From Sinomonas terrae (lineage in GTDB: Bacteria; Actinomycetota; Actinomycetes; Actinomycetales; Micrococcaceae), in contig NZ_JAKZBV010000001.1 of the NCBI RefSeq assembly GCF_022539255.1, positions 62,001-126,000 of the forward strand: a DNA stretch of 64,000 nucleotides, read 5' to 3'. This document shows, one piece after another, positions 42,365 through 50,091 of the stretch. The translations under genes and the position numbers were made by a program. Each line of letters starts with the position of its first letter. Positions within the stretch are counted from its first letter, which is position 1. The notes beneath the pieces are model-generated. The model was not told where the DNA came from. It worked only from the letters and a program-made list of their open reading frames with translations, and made no database searches.

Positions 42365-43654
42365 ATGCCTACCGCCGCGCACCGTCATGCCCAGGATCTC
42401 GGCCGTTTCGTTGTAGCCTCGCCGTCGAGCTTCCACGCGGCGCACGAGGGCGCGCGTCGCCTTGCGGACGTCGGGTTCCGGGTGCTGTCCGAGGCCGAGG
42501 AATGGCCGGCGACCCCGGGCGGCTACGCCGTGGTGCGTGATGGAGCGCTCATCGCCTGGATTGTGCCCGACGGCGCTGGCCCCCTCACGTCGTTCCGAAT
42601 CCTCGGCGCGCACACGGACTCGCCCTCGTTCAAGCTCAAGCCCAAGCCGACCACGGGGGCGTTCGGTTGGCTTCAGGCGGGGGTCGAGGTCTACGGCGGC
42701 CCGATGCTCAATTCGTGGCTGGATCGGGAGCTGCGACTCGCCGGGCGCCTCGTGACGGTGGACGGCGCCGAGCACCTCGTGGCGACGGGTCCCCTTCTGC
42801 GCTTCCCGCAGCTCGCGATCCACCTCGACCGCTCGGTGAATGACGGTCTCAAGCTGGACAGGCAACGGCACATGAACCCGGTCTGGGGCCTCGGCGATCC
42901 GGGCGGAGCGGACCTGCTCGGCCTTCTGGCGGGTGAGGCGGGGGTCGATCCGGGGCAGGTGGGAGGGTACGACCTCGTGGTCGCGGACGCGCAGGAGCCC
43001 GCAGTCTTCGGTGCCGAGGGTGAATTTCTGGCGTCCGGTCGGCTCGACAACCTTTCGTCGGTCCACGCGGGACTCGCGGCGCTCGCCCGGGTGTTCGAGC
43101 AGACAGGGGAATGGTCCGGCGACCCGGTCATCCCGGTCCTCGCAGCCTTTGACCATGAGGAGGTCGGATCGTCAACGCGCTCCGGGGCTTGCGGGCCCTT
43201 CCTCGAGGACGTTCTCGCCCGCGTCGGTGACGGGCTCGCCGCAACGGCGACCGAGCGCCGTCGTGCGTTCGCCGCCTCCTGGCACGTCTCCGCGGATGCG
43301 GGGCACGCGATCCACCCGAACTACCCTGAAAAGCACGATCCGGTGAACCATCCCGTTCTCAACGGCGGCCCGCTGCTCAAGATCAACGCCCAGCAGCGGT
43401 ATGCGACTGATGCGGCCGGCGCTGCCCTGTGGGCACGGTTGTGCGCGGAGGCCGAGGTGCCCTACCAGGAGTTCGTCTCGAACAACGACGTCCCGTGCGG
43501 CTCCACCATCGGGCCACTCACGGCGACGCGTCGGGGGATCCGCACAGTTGACGTCGGGGTCCCGCTCCTCTCGATGCATTCGGCCCGTGAGCTCGCGGGG
43601 GTTCAGGATCCGTGGCGGCTCGCGCTCGTTGCGGAGCGGTTCTTTGTGAGCTGA
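42365..43654 (+). CDS. M18 family aminopeptidase
   Basis: A 429-residue dinuclear zinc aminopeptidase. Ligand and catalytic motifs are visible: GAHTDSP (His and Asp), SGRLDN (bridging Asp), DHEEVGS (Glu pair), VSADAGHA (Asp) and LSMHSAREL (His). Length and motif order match the DAP/ApeB group, which prefers acidic or neutral N-terminal residues. It is cytoplasmic and forms large tetrahedral dodecamers in known cases. It probably shares a transcript with the amidotransferase gene. Confidence 0.92.
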   Translation: MPTAAHRHAQDLGRFVVASPSSFHAAHEGARRLADVGFRVLSEAEEWPATPGGYAVVRDGALIAWIVPDGAGPLTSFRILGAHTDSPSFKLKPKPTTGAFGWLQAGVEVYGGPMLNSWLDRELRLAGRLVTVDGAEHLVATGPLLRFPQLAIHLDRSVNDGLKLDRQRHMNPVWGLGDPGGADLLGLLAGEAGVDPGQVGGYDLVVADAQEPAVFGAEGEFLASGRLDNLSSVHAGLAALARVFEQTGEWSGDPVIPVLAAFDHEEVGSSTRSGACGPFLEDVLARVGDGLAATATERRRAFAASWHVSADAGHAIHPNYPEKHDPVNHPVLNGGPLLKINAQQRYATDAAGAALWARLCAEAEVPYQEFVSNNDVPCGSTIGPLTATRRGIRTVDVGVPLLSMHSARELAGVQDPWRLALVAERFFVS

Positions 43655-43660
43655 GCGCTG

Positions 43661-44335
43661 TCAGCCGCTCTGCGTGGCAAGCCCGATGACGAGGTTGATC
43701 GTGGCAGCGAGGATGACGGTCGAGAAGACGTAGCCGAGGATGCCCTGCTTGAGTGCTTCGGTGCGGATCTGAGTCCTCGTCAGGTTTGTGTCCGAAACCT
43801 GGAATGTCATCCCTAGGGTGAACCCAAGGTACGCGAAGTCGCTGTACTTGGGCGGATCGTCTTGGTTGAACTCGACGCCTCCAGGATGTGTCGAGCTGTA
43901 GTACAGCTCCGCGTAGCGGAGGATGAAGATCGTGTGCAGCAGGAGCCAGGACGCGGCGACGACGAGGATTGCGAGAAGGGCGAGGGTTACCTTCCCCGCG
44001 CCCTTGGTCTGGTTGCCTGAGACCATGACCATGATGACCGCGACGATTGCGGCAACGTTCGCGGACAGGATGAGGAAGTCTCGCACCGTCCGGCGAGGAT
44101 CCTCCTCGCGGGCATGGTTCTTGGTCTGTTCGGCGTTCATCGGAAGGATCCTGGACAGGACCCAGATGTCGTAGAGAAGGGCCGCCGCGCCCCAGCCTGC
44201 GGCAGCTGCGTGCCACCAGGACGAGAAGAATCCGGTGAGGACGGCGGCGACTACGCCCACGCCGAGCATCGCCCACATGCGGCGGCTGGCGGAAACGGCG
44301 CGAGTCGAGCGGGTGGAGGCGGGCTGCGATGTCAT
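43661..44335 (-). CDS. DUF1345 family membrane protein
   Basis: A 224-residue protein with about five hydrophobic segments. RTVRDFLILSANVAAIVAV, LLLHTIFILRYAELYYSS, and the DFAYLGFTLGMTFQVSDTNL segment are strongly conserved in DUF1345. The function is unknown. It converges on the M18 gene, with 6 bp between stop codons, and its start faces the rpsF promoter. Confidence 0.88.
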   Translation of the reverse strand: MTSQPASTRSTRAVSASRRMWAMLGVGVVAAVLTGFFSSWWHAAAAGWGAAALLYDIWVLSRILPMNAEQTKNHAREEDPRRTVRDFLILSANVAAIVAVIMVMVSGNQTKGAGKVTLALLAILVVAASWLLLHTIFILRYAELYYSSTHPGGVEFNQDDPPKYSDFAYLGFTLGMTFQVSDTNLTRTQIRTEALKQGILGYVFSTVILAATINLVIGLATQSG

Positions 44336-44525
44336 GGGGCGATCCTCGCACTGCTACCTTCGGGAGCCCTGATTGTCCCCGCACAGGGGTGGCTGACGGC
44401 GTGTCGTCCACAAACCTTGAGAGGAGAACGGACGACGGCGTCGATCGGCCCTAGTGTTGAAGTCACCGAAGGGGGGCGCGGGCCGGGGCTCCAGGCAGTG
44501 ATGGGGCGCATGGGCTGGGATCCGG

Positions 44526-44646
44526 TAGTATAGGGAAGTCTGTGCTGCCGCAGGTCGCAAACCTGTTTGGAGCACCGGCAAACGCAAATGAACCTCCTGT
44601 TGCGGAGAGACCGCAACCGCTTAGCCCAAAGGAGGTGGGTTCACAC
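44526..44646 (+). promoter_or_regulatory. rpsF promoter -10 and leader hairpin
   Basis: A -10-like TAGTAT is at 44526-44531; no good -35 was seen. The leader carries a perfect GTTGCGG-AGAGA-CCGCAAC hairpin (44599-44617) and an AAAGGAGG Shine-Dalgarno before rpsF. A CCG-bearing hairpin at this place is reminiscent of the S6:S18 autoregulatory leader, but I cannot confirm the fold. The rest of the 311-bp gap after 44335 shows nothing. Confidence 0.4.
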
Positions 44647-44952
44647 ATGCGTGCTTACGAACTGATGGTCCTTATCGATCCCGAGATCGACGAGCGCACC
44701 GTTCAGCCGTCGCTGGACAAGTTCCTGAGTGTGATCACCACCGACGGTGGAACCGTCGACAAGGTGGACATCTGGGGTCGTCGTCGTCTGGCCTACGAGA
44801 TCAAGAAGAAGAGCGAAGCGATCTACGCGGTCGTCAACTTCACTGCTGAGCCCGCTACGGCTCAGGAGCTTGATCGTCAGCTGAACCTCAACGAGACGAT
44901 CATGCGCACCAAGATCATCCGCCCCGAAGACCAGAAGGTTTCCGCCAAGTAG
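44647..44952 (+). CDS. rpsF: 30S ribosomal protein bS6
   Basis: A 101-residue bS6. MRAYELMVLIDPEIDER and IWGRRRLAYEIKKKSEAIYAVVNF are highly conserved; the C-terminal MRTKIIRPED closes the fold. It binds 16S rRNA with bS18 in the 30S platform. The ATG at 44647 follows AAAGGAGGTGGG. First gene of rpsF-ssb-rpsR-rplI. Confidence 0.98.
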   Translation: MRAYELMVLIDPEIDERTVQPSLDKFLSVITTDGGTVDKVDIWGRRRLAYEIKKKSEAIYAVVNFTAEPATAQELDRQLNLNETIMRTKIIRPEDQKVSAK

Positions 44953-45014
44953 TCTTGGCGTGAATCTCTTCGCTCATTCCGTAAGAACGTCCAAGGCTCG
45001 GACCAGGAGGCAGC

Positions 45015-45620
45015 ATGGCAGGCGAAACCACGATTACGGTCATCGGCAATCTGACCAACGATCCGGAACTCCGGTTCACGCCGTCGGGTTCTGCCGTGGC
45101 CAACTTCACGGTGGCTTCCACGCCGCGCACCTTCGATCGCCAGTCGAATGAGTGGAAGGACGGGGAGACCCTGTTCCTCCGCGCGTCTATCTGGCGTGAG
45201 GCCGCCGAGAACGTCGCAGAGTCCCTCACCAAGGGCATGCGCGTGATCGTCAGCGGCCGGCTCAAGAGCCGTTCTTACGAGACCAAGGAAGGCGAGAAGC
45301 GCACCGTCATCGAGCTCGAGGTCGACGAGATCGGGCCGAGCCTGCGTTACGCCTCTGCCAAGGTGAACCGCACCCAGCGCTCCGGCGGTCAGGGCGGGAA
45401 CTTCGGCGGCGGCGGCAACTTCGGTGGCGGCAATGCCGGGGGGAACTTCGGTGGCGGCGGCAACTCTGGCGGCTTCGGAGGCAACCAAGGTTCCCAGAAC
45501 CAAGGTGGCTCCGGCGGCTGGAGCGGCGGCGGCGCGCAGAACGACGATCCGTGGGCAACCCCGGGCGTTAGCAACTCGGGTGGTTGGGGTTCTGGCCCTG
45601 ACTCCGAGCCGCCCTTCTGA
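45015..45620 (+). CDS. ssb: Single-stranded DNA-binding protein
   Basis: A 201-residue SSB. The OB fold covers residues 1-110 (TITVIGNLTNDPELRFTPSG, NVAESLTKGMRVIVSGRLKS). A long Gly/Asn/Gln-rich disordered tail with repeated GGNFGGG motifs follows, and it ends in the acidic tip DSEPPF, the hub for partner proteins. Direct GGCAAC-type repeats in the DNA encode the tail. It sits between rpsF and rpsR, as is common. Confidence 0.98.
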   Translation: MAGETTITVIGNLTNDPELRFTPSGSAVANFTVASTPRTFDRQSNEWKDGETLFLRASIWREAAENVAESLTKGMRVIVSGRLKSRSYETKEGEKRTVIELEVDEIGPSLRYASAKVNRTQRSGGQGGNFGGGGNFGGGNAGGNFGGGGNSGGFGGNQGSQNQGGSGGWSGGGAQNDDPWATPGVSNSGGWGSGPDSEPPF

Positions 45621-45682
45621 TCACTTACATCAACCATCCCGTGGCGTGACCACGGGCTCCGCGAGACAAAAGGAGCTCCACG

Positions 45683-45922
45683 ATGGCCAAGGCTGAAATC
45701 CGTAAGCCGAAACCAAAGTCCAACCCCTTGAAGGCCGCTGACATCACCGTCATCGACTACAAGGACGTCGCCCTGCTGCGCAAGTTCATCTCGGACCGCG
45801 GCAAGATCCGCGCCCGCCGAGTGACCGGCGTGACTGTGCAGGAGCAGCGGAAGATCGCCCAGGCGATCAAGAACGCCCGCGAGGTTGCCCTGCTCCCCTA
45901 CTCCGGCGCTGGCCGCGGCTGA
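45683..45922 (+). CDS. rpsR: 30S ribosomal protein bS18
   Basis: A 79-residue bS18. DYKDVALLRKFISDRGKIRARRVTGVTVQEQRKIAQAI is the core of the family. No zinc-binding Cys residues are present, so it is the C-minus type. An AAAGGAG Shine-Dalgarno precedes the ATG. It partners bS6. Confidence 0.98.
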   Translation: MAKAEIRKPKPKSNPLKAADITVIDYKDVALLRKFISDRGKIRARRVTGVTVQEQRKIAQAIKNAREVALLPYSGAGRG

Positions 45923-45941
45923 GAAGGGAAGCTGAAGAACC

Positions 45942-46394
45942 ATGGCAAAGATCATCCTCACCCAGGAAGTGACCGGACTCGGCACGCCTGGTGACGTTGT
46001 CGAGGTCAAGGACGGCTACGCCCGCAACTACCTCCTCCCGCGTGGCTTTGCGCTGCGCTGGACGCGTGGTGGCGAGGCTCACGTCGAGGCGCTGAACGCC
46101 GCGCGTGCCGCCAAGGCCCACAAGACGCTCGAGGCCGCGCAGGAGCAGGCTGCTGCTCTCGCGAAGACCCCGGTGCGCCTTGAGGTGAAGGCAGGCAAGG
46201 AAGGTCGCCTGTTTGGCACCGTCCGCACCGAGGCCGTTGCCTCCGCCGTCGAGGCCGCTGGCCTCGGCTCGGTCGACAAGCGCAAGGTCGTCCTCCCGGG
46301 TCACATCAAGACCACCGGTAACTATGACGTCAGCGTGCGCCTGCACGACGAGGTCACCGCCACGATCAACCTTCAGGTTGTCGCCGCGAAGTAG
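45942..46394 (+). CDS. rplI: 50S ribosomal protein bL9
   Basis: A 150-residue bL9. The N-domain has GTPGDVVEVKDGYARNYLLPRG, then the long central helix, then the C-domain with GRLFGTVRTEAVASAV and YDVSVRLHDEVTATINL. Last gene of the ribosomal set, followed by a strong terminator. Confidence 0.98.
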   Translation: MAKIILTQEVTGLGTPGDVVEVKDGYARNYLLPRGFALRWTRGGEAHVEALNAARAAKAHKTLEAAQEQAAALAKTPVRLEVKAGKEGRLFGTVRTEAVASAVEAAGLGSVDKRKVVLPGHIKTTGNYDVSVRLHDEVTATINLQVVAAK

Positions 46395-46425
46395 TTCCGA
46401 ACCAGTCTGGTGACTGTTGGACACA

Positions 46426-46463
46426 GAGAGGGCCCCCGCCGCAACGTCGGCGGGGGCCCTCTC
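46426..46463 (+). terminator. Terminator after rplI
   Basis: A perfect 16-bp stem, 46426-46441 with 46448-46463, and a 6-nt loop, followed by CGTTT. The first 31-bp repeat unit begins immediately after, at 46464. Confidence 0.9.
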
Positions 46464-46570
46464 GTTTCGGGTACGCCAACTCCCCTCCGACACGGTTTCG
46501 GGTACGCCAACTCACCTCCCACACTGTTTCGGGTACGCTAACTCCCCTCCCAAGAGATCTCGGGTACAGA
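46464..46570 (+). repeat. 31-bp tandem repeats, forward cluster (three full and one partial copy)
   Basis: Units start at 46464, 46495, 46526 and (partial) 46557. The shared core is TCGGGTACG-N3-ACTC-N-CCTCC. The copies differ at a few places. There are no spacers. The 635-bp gap between rplI and the FMN reductase gene (46395-47029) holds only this, the reverse cluster and a small 17-bp repeat. Confidence 0.85.
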
Positions 46571-46694
46571 AGTTCCGACACGGCAACTGGGCATGACGTG
46601 GTGCGGCGGATCAGGAGTTTGAAAGCGACGTTGTTCTGTAGCGCGATGCCATCCGACGGCAGTAGTCCGAGAACTTTCCATCTTGGAGATCAGG

Positions 46695-46880
46695 ATTATC
46701 CGTACCCGAGATGGCGTGGGAGGGAAGTATCCGTACCCGAGATGGCGTGGGAGGGGAGTATCCGTACCCGAGATGGCGTGGGAGGGGAGTATCCGTACCC
46801 GAGATGGCGTGGGAGGGGAGTATCCGTACCCGAGATGGGGTGGGAGGGGAGTATCCGTACCCGAGACGGGGTGGGGCGGT
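46695..46880 (-). repeat. 31-bp tandem repeats, reverse cluster (six copies)
   Basis: Units start at about 46695, 46726, 46757, 46788, 46819 and 46850, each with TATCCGTACCCGAGATGG. They are the reverse complement of the forward cluster's core. The four central copies are nearly identical, which suggests recent expansion. Open frames run through them only because 31 bp steps through all frames; no gene is called. Confidence 0.87.
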
Positions 46881-46896
46881 GGCGAGAGGGTCTGGC

Positions 46897-46947
46897 GCAC
46901 AGGGCGCGGGAATGCACAGGGCGCGGGAATGCACAGGGCGCGGGAAC
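46897..46947 (+). repeat. 17-bp tandem repeat, three copies
   Basis: GCACAGGGCGCGGGAAT repeats at 46897, 46914 and 46931 (the last copy ends ACT). It lies between the 31-bp array and the FMN reductase promoter. Confidence 0.75.
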
Positions 46948-47029
46948 TGGACCGGGAATAGGCTCAAGGCTCCTCTGGTTGAGGAGGTAGATGCAAATGC
47001 ATTTACCTTCGAAAGGAAGATCGGACACC

Positions 47030-47680
47030 ATGGGTGCGAAGAAGATCGTGGTCATCTCGGCGGGTCTGGGGACGCCCTCGTCGAGCCGCCTCCTCGCAGA
47101 CCAGCTTGCTGATGCGAGCGTGCGTCGTGCGGCAGAACTCGGGATCGAGACGCAGGTGGTCGTCTACGAGCTGCGTGATCTCGCGGTCGACATCGCCAAC
47201 AACTTCGTGACTGGCTACGCTGCGCCGAAGCTCGCCGACGCGATCGAGGCCGTCGAGCAGGCCGACGCGCTGATCGCGGTCTCGCCGGTGTTCAGCGCCT
47301 CGTACAGCGGCCTCTTCAAGTCGTTCTTCGACCTGCTCGACAACAAGGCGCTCGACAGCAAGCCCGTCCTGCTCGGCGTGACCGGCGGCTCCGAGCGGCA
47401 CAGCATGGTGATCGACTTCGCGATGCGCCCGCTCTTCAGCTACCTCCGCGCGCGGATCATGCCGACGGCCGTCTTCGCTGCTCCGATGGACTGGGGACGC
47501 GGTGCAGAGGGTGAGGCCGCTCTCGCGGGCAGCCTGACGTCCCGCATCGAGCGCGCGGCCGCTGAGCTCGCTTCTGAGCTCACCGAGGCACCCGCGGAGG
47601 CGAGTGCGCCGAAGATCGCGACCCGTCCGGAGGAGAAGAGCTTCGAGGAGCTCCTCTTCGGGCTCACGGGCCGGAACTGA
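47030..47680 (+). CDS. NADPH-dependent FMN reductase (CE1759-type)
   Basis: A 216-residue flavodoxin-fold reductase. KKIVVISAGLGTPSSSRLLADQL is the FMN phosphate loop, and VSPVFSASYSGLFKSFFDLL plus LGVTGGSERHSM the flavin-ring contacts. CE1759-type members supply reduced flavin to a partner monooxygenase (LLM class), but no such gene is adjacent here. The ATG at 47030 follows GAAAGGAAG. An inverted repeat ATGCA-AA-TGCAT (46991-47002) lies 28 bp before the start and could be a MarR-type site; this is weak. Confidence 0.87.
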   Translation: MGAKKIVVISAGLGTPSSSRLLADQLADASVRRAAELGIETQVVVYELRDLAVDIANNFVTGYAAPKLADAIEAVEQADALIAVSPVFSASYSGLFKSFFDLLDNKALDSKPVLLGVTGGSERHSMVIDFAMRPLFSYLRARIMPTAVFAAPMDWGRGAEGEAALAGSLTSRIERAAAELASELTEAPAEASAPKIATRPEEKSFEELLFGLTGRN

Positions 47681-47701
47681 GGACCGTCGTACGATGACGG
47701 G

Positions 47702-48838
47702 GTGCATTCCGAGCGCGCCTACGCCCCCGTCCTCGACGGACACAATGACCTTCCCTGGGCCCTGCGCCAGGATTTCGGGTACGACGTCGGAGCCGCGGCT
47801 CTCGACCTTGGCCAGCCCAGGCTTCACACAGACATACCCAGACTGCGGCGGGGCGGCGTAGGCGCCCAGTTCTGGTCGGTGTTCGTCCCCTCGACGCTGG
47901 CGCCCGAGCAGGCGGTCGTCGCCACGCTCGAGCAGATCGATTGCGTACATCGGATCGTCGCGGCCTACCCCGAGACATTCGAACTGACCCGGACTGCCGC
48001 CGAGGTCCGGTCCGCAATCGACCACGGTCGCATCGCGTCCCTCATGGGCATGGAGGGTGGCCATAGCATCGCCGGTTCACTCGGCGTTCTGCGCGCAATG
48101 GCCGAGCTCGGCGTGCGCTACATGACCCTCACGCACAACGACAGCCTCCCCTGGGCTTCCTCCGCCACAGGTGAGGGCGAGGATCAAGGGCTCAGCGAGT
48201 TCGGCCAGGCCGTCGTAGTGGAGATGAACCGGCTGGGGATGATTGTGGATCTCTCCCACGTCTCCGAGCGCACCATGCGGGACGCCCTCAACACCTCGAG
48301 TGCCCCCGTTATGTTCTCCCATTCCTCGTGCCGGTCCGTGTGCGGCCACCCTCGGAACGTCCCCGATTCAATCCTCGAACGACTCCCTGACAATGGCGGT
48401 CTGCTCATGGTCACGTTCGTGCCCAAGTTCATTTCCGAGGCCTGCCGCGACCACGCACGGGCCGTCCAGACGAAGCGACTCGAGCTGGGTCTTCCGGTCG
48501 GCTTCCACGATGTCGCCCCCGAGGAGGATCCGGCGGCGGCGGAGGCGTTTTCTGCCTGGCTGCGCACGCACCCCGCGCCCAAGGCGACCCTCGACGACGT
48601 CGTCCGTCACCTCGAGCACGCACGCGACGTCGTCGGGCCCCGCCATCTGGGCCTCGGGGGCGACTTCGATGGTACGCCGGAGCTTCCCGAAGGTATGGAC
48701 GGCGTGGCTGGCTATAGGCCGCTGCTCGATGCTCTCGCGGAGCGCGGCTGGTCGCGCAATGAACTCGACGCTCTGTGCTCGGGGAACGCTCTTCGGGTGC
48801 TTGAGGCCACGGAGGAGGCGGCCTCAGAAGCGGTGTGA
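47702..48838 (+). CDS. M19 family membrane dipeptidase-like metallopeptidase
   Basis: A 378-residue amidohydrolase-fold enzyme. Zinc ligands: LDGHNDLPW (HxD), MGMEGGHS (bridging Glu), DLSHVSE (His), and SHSSCRSV (His); GGDFDG near the end is the last conserved Asp. Members hydrolyse dipeptides, including D-amino acid containing ones. No signal peptide is seen, so despite the family name it is cytoplasmic. GTG start at 47702, 21 bp after the FMN reductase gene. Confidence 0.9.
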   Translation: MHSERAYAPVLDGHNDLPWALRQDFGYDVGAAALDLGQPRLHTDIPRLRRGGVGAQFWSVFVPSTLAPEQAVVATLEQIDCVHRIVAAYPETFELTRTAAEVRSAIDHGRIASLMGMEGGHSIAGSLGVLRAMAELGVRYMTLTHNDSLPWASSATGEGEDQGLSEFGQAVVVEMNRLGMIVDLSHVSERTMRDALNTSSAPVMFSHSSCRSVCGHPRNVPDSILERLPDNGGLLMVTFVPKFISEACRDHARAVQTKRLELGLPVGFHDVAPEEDPAAAEAFSAWLRTHPAPKATLDDVVRHLEHARDVVGPRHLGLGGDFDGTPELPEGMDGVAGYRPLLDALAERGWSRNELDALCSGNALRVLEATEEAASEAV

Positions 48839-48844
48839 GGCGCG

Positions 48845-49600
48845 TCAGAGGAGCTCGACGAAGGCCCTCGCCTCTTCGATGCTGATATCAGAATGGCGCC
48901 ACAGCATCTGCGCTGCGTCTTCGGCGTCGCCGATCTGCGCGAGGGCCTTGATCTCCCCGTAAATCTCGTCGTTGAGCAGGTTGCTCGCGACCTCGAGCGT
49001 CTGCCGGCCATTGCTGACAATCGCGCGATAGCGGTAGGGGTAGCGCGTCGAAGACCGCTCGCCGAACGTCGCGGGCACCTTGGGCTGCTGTGCGGACGAC
49101 GGCGGAGCCTCCTCGCGCTGTTGCGGCACCACGGGCGTTGACGGCGTGATCTCTGGCTCAGTTCTCTCGGAGGGTTCCTTGGCGGGCTCCGTCGTCGTGC
49201 TTTCGCCAGGTCCGCCGCCGGGTCGCGTGAGGGAACCCGTGGAGGGCTGGCCAGTTTCGGCGTCCGACACCGGCTCTGCTTGTGCGGCCGCAGGGGAGCT
49301 GAACGACTGGGGGTATCGGTCCATCAGGAGGACTGCGTTGCGAGCCTCGATCAGGCGTGCTCCCGTGGCCTGGCGGTAGGCGGCGATGGCCTGCACGGTG
49401 AGTCCCTGTGCGATGAGGGAATACACCATCCGGTGCTGGTCCTCGCTGAGCCGAGAGGAGGCCGCCGCCGCGGCCTCGGGGCCGCCGGCAAGGGCACCTT
49501 CTGGCGAAGACTTGGACCTCCGCGCACCCCTGCGCAGCATCAGGACCACAATCACAACGACGCACAGCAGGATGATGACAGGCGGCAGAAGGTTTTCCAT
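48845..49600 (-). CDS. Single-pass membrane protein with two bL12 C-domain-like motifs
   Basis: A 251-residue protein of unknown function. One N-terminal helix (PPVIILLCVVVIVVLML) is followed by basic residues. Residues 48-95 (MVYSLIAQGLTVQAIAAYRQ then ATGARLIEARNAVLLMD) align by eye with the C-terminal domain of ribosomal bL12. A disordered Pro/Glu/Ser-rich linker of about 90 residues follows. The last 45 residues (EIKALAQIGDAEDAAQMLWR, then SIEEARAFVELL) repeat the motif. It is not a ribosomal protein. The ATG at 49600 follows GGAAG. It converges on the dipeptidase gene. Confidence 0.75.
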   Translation of the reverse strand: MENLLPPVIILLCVVVIVVLMLRRGARRSKSSPEGALAGGPEAAAAASSRLSEDQHRMVYSLIAQGLTVQAIAAYRQATGARLIEARNAVLLMDRYPQSFSSPAAAQAEPVSDAETGQPSTGSLTRPGGGPGESTTTEPAKEPSERTEPEITPSTPVVPQQREEAPPSSAQQPKVPATFGERSSTRYPYRYRAIVSNGRQTLEVASNLLNDEIYGEIKALAQIGDAEDAAQMLWRHSDISIEEARAFVELL

Positions 49601-49825
49601 CGGGGCTTCCGGATCGGTGCGGAGGATGTGAACGCGGCCCCAGCCGGGGGCACTTTCCAGCGTAGTACGAGGCGCGGTACGGGGCATCCGGTGGCGAAGT
49701 CTGAGGTCCAGACACTGTATGCCTCAAAGAGAATGAGACCCTGCCCTTGATATGTGGGAGAAGTCACATATGTCCCCTCGGTTCTATGAAAACACAAACA
49801 CTTGCTCAAAAAAGTGCATTCGGTC

Positions 49826-49970
49826 TGTGGATTTCGGATGTGGACAAAAAATATTAGTCCACATGCTGTAGGGCGAGTCTTCCCACGTCAGCGGCCGGTT
49901 CTCAAGGCTTCAGCGGTGATATCCACAGTTGTCCACAGGGATCTCAACATCTGGGAAGGAGTTATCAACA
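49826..49970. promoter_or_regulatory. Cluster of DnaA-box-like sites upstream of dnaB
   Basis: Six 9-mers match or nearly match the actinobacterial DnaA box TTGTCCACA: TTGTCCACA at 49929-49937 (exact), TGTGGACAA at 49839-49847 (exact, minus), TAGTCCACA 49855, ATATCCACA 49919, TTATCAACA 49962 and TGTGGATTT 49826. The AT-rich AAAAAATATTA at 49846-49856 lies among them. The 491-bp gap (49601-50091) has no gene. The sites may regulate dnaB or hold DnaA; oriC itself would be next to dnaA, which is not here. Confidence 0.65.
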
Positions 49971-50091
49971 GCGATATCCCCAAGGGGTGTTCACTCCCAA
50001 GTTCTCGACTGTCGGAGGGCATGGGTACCGTCTTGGAGCATCCAGCATTCTGTGCCGGAGCTTGGTCTCTCTTCCTTGCGAGGTGCTTCTG

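Noticed and set aside
46464..46880. CRISPR array
   Set aside because: The 31-bp units are directly adjacent without unique spacers, occur in two opposite clusters, and no cas genes are present.
46598..47112. Protein with repeated peptides (such as EYPYPRWRGR) encoded across the 31-bp array
   Set aside because: The 31-bp period moves through all three frames on both strands, so the peptide repetition is a by-product; there is no ribosome-binding site or family match.
49826..49970. Chromosomal oriC
   Set aside because: dnaA, dnaN and the usual long box array are not in the window; the sites are better called a DnaA-bound regulatory region.
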